DNA of 7,861 nucleotides. It comes from Globobulimina sp. (lineage: Eukaryota; Foraminifera; Rotaliida). Below the pieces are notes generated by a model, which did no database searches, was not told the origin of the DNA, and was given only the letters and a program-made list of their open reading frames with translations. Both the position numbers and the translations under genes were made by a program. Shown in pieces: positions 5,744-7,861 of this stretch (the stretch's first letter is position 1; each line of letters starts with the position of its first letter). The stretch is from assembly GCA_003354225.1 (NCBI GenBank), contig PIVH01000114.1:1-7861 (forward strand). The letters are read 5' to 3'.

Positions 5744-7613
5744 CTTCTAATTCTCTTACAATATCTTCACCTGTTTTTCTCTTTCCTTGTTCGTCGAACG
5801 TTTCATTTATTAAAGTATTTAACATTTGAATATTTTTATTTTTCTCTTTTTTTAGGGCCAAATCGATCATACACAGAATTGGATCCTGCTTTTTTTCTTT
5901 ATCGACACCGAAACCAATGATATTATTTGTATTAACATATTGAATACATTCGAGAGTATTTGGATCGTCGTTATCGTAATCAAAACGTGGTTTGTTTGAA
6001 TACTGCTTCTTATCTTCAATTTTTTTATTTGATTTGAATTTATCATTAATCTCTTTTGTCATATCTTGTCTCAAAACTTGTAAATCATCGATGGTCACTG
6101 GCTGCGCTCCTTTATGGTTATGGTTGCGCTTAAATTGACGACCTTTATTATCATAATTGTCTGGTTGATGAGCAGCTGGTTCATCTAAGAAAGTGATTGT
6201 ACGCCTTTTCTTTTTTGGTGGCGAGTCAGCGTAAATGGAGGAAATATTACGTTTATTACTTAAATCTGGCGACAAATCTGACATTAAATCTGGCGATAAA
6301 TTATCAACGAGTTTCGATGGAATTATTCTATTTAAGAGCGATGTTCTGTATTTTCTTAAATTGATAACATTTTCATGATTATCAATGATTTTTGCCTGAA
6401 ATAAATTCTTTTTTATAGTGATTCGCATATCTTTGTAAATATTATCAAACATTTTTGGAGGTATTGCTGCGAATGCAATGATATAAGATTTGATTGGATT
6501 ATTTGGGGGAGTTTCAATTGAAAAATTGAACATTATTATATTTGCTATTATTGCTGATATGACGCTGGATCGTTTTACTTCGGAATGATACGCTTGAACT
6601 GTATCTAAATTATATTTTTCATATTTTAATGCATTAACAAAGTTATCAAAGTTTGTATTATGTGATTTATTGTTATCAAATTTATGGATGTTCATCATAT
6701 TAATTATATTTGACGATTGTTGGGAGATATTATCTAAGTCCATTTGTTGCGGCAATTGTTGAACGTCTGGCGAATTAGAATTTGATTTGGGGACTAATTT
6801 AAAATCATTCTTAACTGGTTTTGGTTTCTTAACTGGTTTTGGTTTGATAATATTATCATTTTTTAACATATGCGAAAATGTCTGAGAATACGATGGGGAT
6901 AAATTTGAAGGCAATGAATAAGACATGCCATTGTATAAATTATCTAAATTATCAACTTCAACAAAGTATTCGCTATCTGAGATTTGAAGATTGTTTACAT
7001 TTTTATTCGAATTACTATCACCCCCTTTATCTATAAAGGTTAACCAATCATATTTTCGTACGTGTTTATATGCTTTATATTGATTTGATTCTTTATATTT
7101 ATCAAATTTATCTTGTTTAAACTCCGAACAGCATAAATATACTAAATCGGAAATACAACGCACTGTCATGGCTTCATTTGATATGGCTCTTTTTGTAGTG
7201 ATTAAAGCGAATAATTTTAAAGAATCGATTGGAGTGCGGGCTGAAGTGGCTAGAAAATAAATAAAATTATTCTCCATTTGCGCATAATTTAATAACAGGG
7301 CAATTTCATATTTGTTAAAATATAACTCCGGTTTGGACGACTCGGAATTTTTCAAATTATTTTTGGCGAAGTTAATACGCCAATTCTTTTGACTTAATGT
7401 TGCAATTTCTGTTGGATTTACTATGGTAATATAATTTTCAATATTTATGTCACCATATTTAAAGGAAGATTGTTTTTCCTCTTTATCTTGTTTTTCTTCT
7501 TTTTTATTCTCTTCGGATTTAGGATTATTTTTATTTTCATTATGTGTATTATTCCTGCTTTTTACTTTTAATTTTTGTTTTTTAGAAGCAACTTGATTTG
7601 AATCATCTTCCAT
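5744..7613 (-). CDS. gag: Gag-like protein, exon 1 (N-terminal 623 residues)
   Basis: This is the first and longest frame of the element, in the Gag position. The start is the first ATG (7613) after an upstream in-frame TAA; a TTG at 7658 also lies in frame but is unlikely in a eukaryote. Residues 1-50 are charged, Lys/Glu/Asn-rich and probably disordered. A more hydrophobic, probably folded part follows at about 70-175. Then comes a polar linker with a tandem KPKPVK repeat (257-268), a second hydrophobic stretch around 340-400, an SPDL/MSDL repeat (440-451) and an SV40-like basic signal PPKKKRR (465-471). That signal suggests nuclear entry, as expected for an element inserted by a recombinase. 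I recognise no named domain; the Gag call rests on position and on the exon 2 tail. Without splicing the frame continues to a stop at 5568, adding 58 hydrophobic residues unlike the rest, which looks like translated intron. Confidence 0.7.
6261..6296. repeat. 12-bp tandem repeat in gag (three units)
   Basis: TAAATCTGGCGA at 6261-6272 and 6285-6296 flank the diverged unit CAAATCTGACAT (6273-6284). Together they encode SPDL-MSDL-SPDL (residues 440-451), shortly before the basic PPKKKRR signal. Confidence 0.8.
6810..6845. repeat. Perfect 18-bp tandem duplication in gag
   Basis: Units 6810-6827 and 6828-6845 are identical (CTTAACTGGTTTTGGTTT on the plus strand) and encode KPKPVK twice (Gag residues 257-268). 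Identity at the DNA level indicates a recent duplication. Confidence 0.9.
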
Positions 7614-7861
7614 ATTGCTATTTGATTGGAAGCGACTTAGGTTATGCTGTTTAGGCAAGCTTGTGATATTTGCGTTTTTTGTTTGTTAATATAACGTTTA
7701 GTTTTGTGTTGTTTCTTTTTTGCAGAGTCTAGGCGTTAGGCGAGGGTTAGCAAAAAAGTTTTGTTGTTTTTTATAAAGATACTTAAAAAACACACACTTG
7801 CACACTTTGACACAACTCAAAATAAACAGATCATCTGCATTACATTTGATGATATGATGTA
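7614..7861 (-). other. 5' leader / upstream region of the element
   Basis: No gene is visible. In sense order it holds a perfect 11-bp palindrome (CAGAT-n-ATCTG, 7827-7837), a CA-rich stretch with near-repeats of CACACTT (about 7790-7812), a TATA-like box, a GC-rich patch (7722-7751) and an A-rich leader. An in-frame TAA at about 7686-7688 shuts the Gag frame upstream, so no coding exon is needed here. In DIRS-type elements this side normally carries a terminal repeat half. I could not match it to the other end. Confidence 0.5.
7770..7775 (-). promoter_or_regulatory. TATA-like box upstream of Gag
   Basis: The sense strand reads CTTTATAAAAAAC, with TATAAA at 7775-7770, about 157 bp before the Gag ATG. 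The position is plausible for a core promoter. In DNA this AT-rich such matches are common by chance, so support is weak. Confidence 0.3.

Larger units (their letters stand above)
1..7861 (-). mobile_element. DIRS-order (tyrosine-recombinase) retrotransposon, ends not defined
   Basis: All convincing coding sequence lies on the minus strand in the order Gag, zinc-binding Gag tail, RT-RNase H, tyrosine recombinase. A recombinase with the R...R...Y layout in place of a DDE integrase, plus an RT-RNase H with no protease, defines the DIRS order. These elements replicate through a circular DNA that the recombinase inserts without target-site duplication. No methyltransferase domain follows RNase H, which argues against DIRS1/PAT and is compatible with Ngaro- or VIPER-like groups. 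I found no long terminal direct or inverted repeat between the two window ends, so the true ends (split direct repeats or ITRs) lie outside, are short, or are lost. The three main frames have no internal stops, which suggests a young copy. Confidence 0.85.

Noticed and set aside
5431-5744. Ribosomal frameshift linking gag exon 1 to exon 2
   Set aside because: The exon 2 frame is closed by TAA at 5441-5443 and the exon 1 frame stops at 5568, so no simple -1 or +1 shift connects them.
464-5920. Plus-strand open frames at 464-646, 1191-1385, 3136-3375, 3817-4017 and 5726-5920
   Set aside because: Each is short and lies antisense to a convincing coding region (the last mostly so). They show no recognisable domain and hydrophobic, biased composition.
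253-7613. Aspartic protease, DDE integrase or methyltransferase domain
   Set aside because: I saw no D[ST]G protease box in a suitable place, no DDE/HHCC integrase and no DPPY-type motif in any translated frame.
1-7861. Terminal direct or inverted repeats shared by the two window ends
   Set aside because: By eye the first and last 250 bases share only short GC-rich resemblances, not a repeat that could be aligned.
1-7861. tRNA, rRNA, CRISPR array or bacterial operon signals
   Set aside because: No cloverleaf, rRNA core or regular spaced repeats were seen. The AT-rich, intron-bearing retroelement context is eukaryotic.

Overview
The window is almost entirely one AT-rich retroelement, read on the minus strand. 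In sense order (high to low coordinates) it holds a long Gag-like reading frame, a second Gag part ending in a cysteine/histidine zinc-binding tail, a reverse transcriptase joined to an RNase H, and a tyrosine recombinase. Gag + RT/RNase H + tyrosine recombinase, with no DDE integrase and no aspartic protease, is the signature of the DIRS order (DIRS, PAT, Ngaro and VIPER types). No methyltransferase domain follows the RNase H, which is more like Ngaro or VIPER than classical DIRS1/PAT. Family placement needs an RT tree.

The host is a eukaryote with very low GC (roughly three quarters A+T by eye). It uses the standard code: TAA and TGA both act as stops. It has spliceosomal introns if the splice sites below are real. 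The Asn/Lys/Ile-rich proteins would fit a low-GC fungus such as a Glomeromycotina species, an amoebozoan or another AT-rich protist. The sequence alone does not decide.

Layout: 7614-7861 leader with a TATA-like box and a short GC-rich patch; 5744-7613 Gag exon 1; 5431-5743 probable phase-1 intron holding a GC-rich hairpin; 4370-5430 Gag exon 2 with a Q/N-rich linker and a CCCH + CHHC zinc-binding tail; 4035-4369 non-coding, with a 10-3-10 inverted repeat; 2193-4034 RT-RNase H; 1456-2192 non-coding spacer with several inverted repeats; 253-1455 tyrosine recombinase; 1-252 3' tail with a poly(A) signal inside a hairpin and inverted G/C runs.

The main hidden signal is splicing. The first intron joins two frames in matching phase into a 976-residue Gag. 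Just before the zinc-binding tail there is a GAA|GTGAGT donor. The start of the RT frame carries a CTTACTTTTCAG acceptor. Both are phase 0, and joining them would replace the zinc-binding tail with RT-RNase H in one 1537-residue Gag-RT protein. Alternative splicing could therefore do the job that frameshifting or stop readthrough does in other retroelements. RT and recombinase have intact frames and nearly complete motifs, so the copy may be recently active. The recombinase has Tyr in place of the usual box II His. Neither element end nor the split or inverted terminal repeats could be identified, so the copy may run beyond the window.
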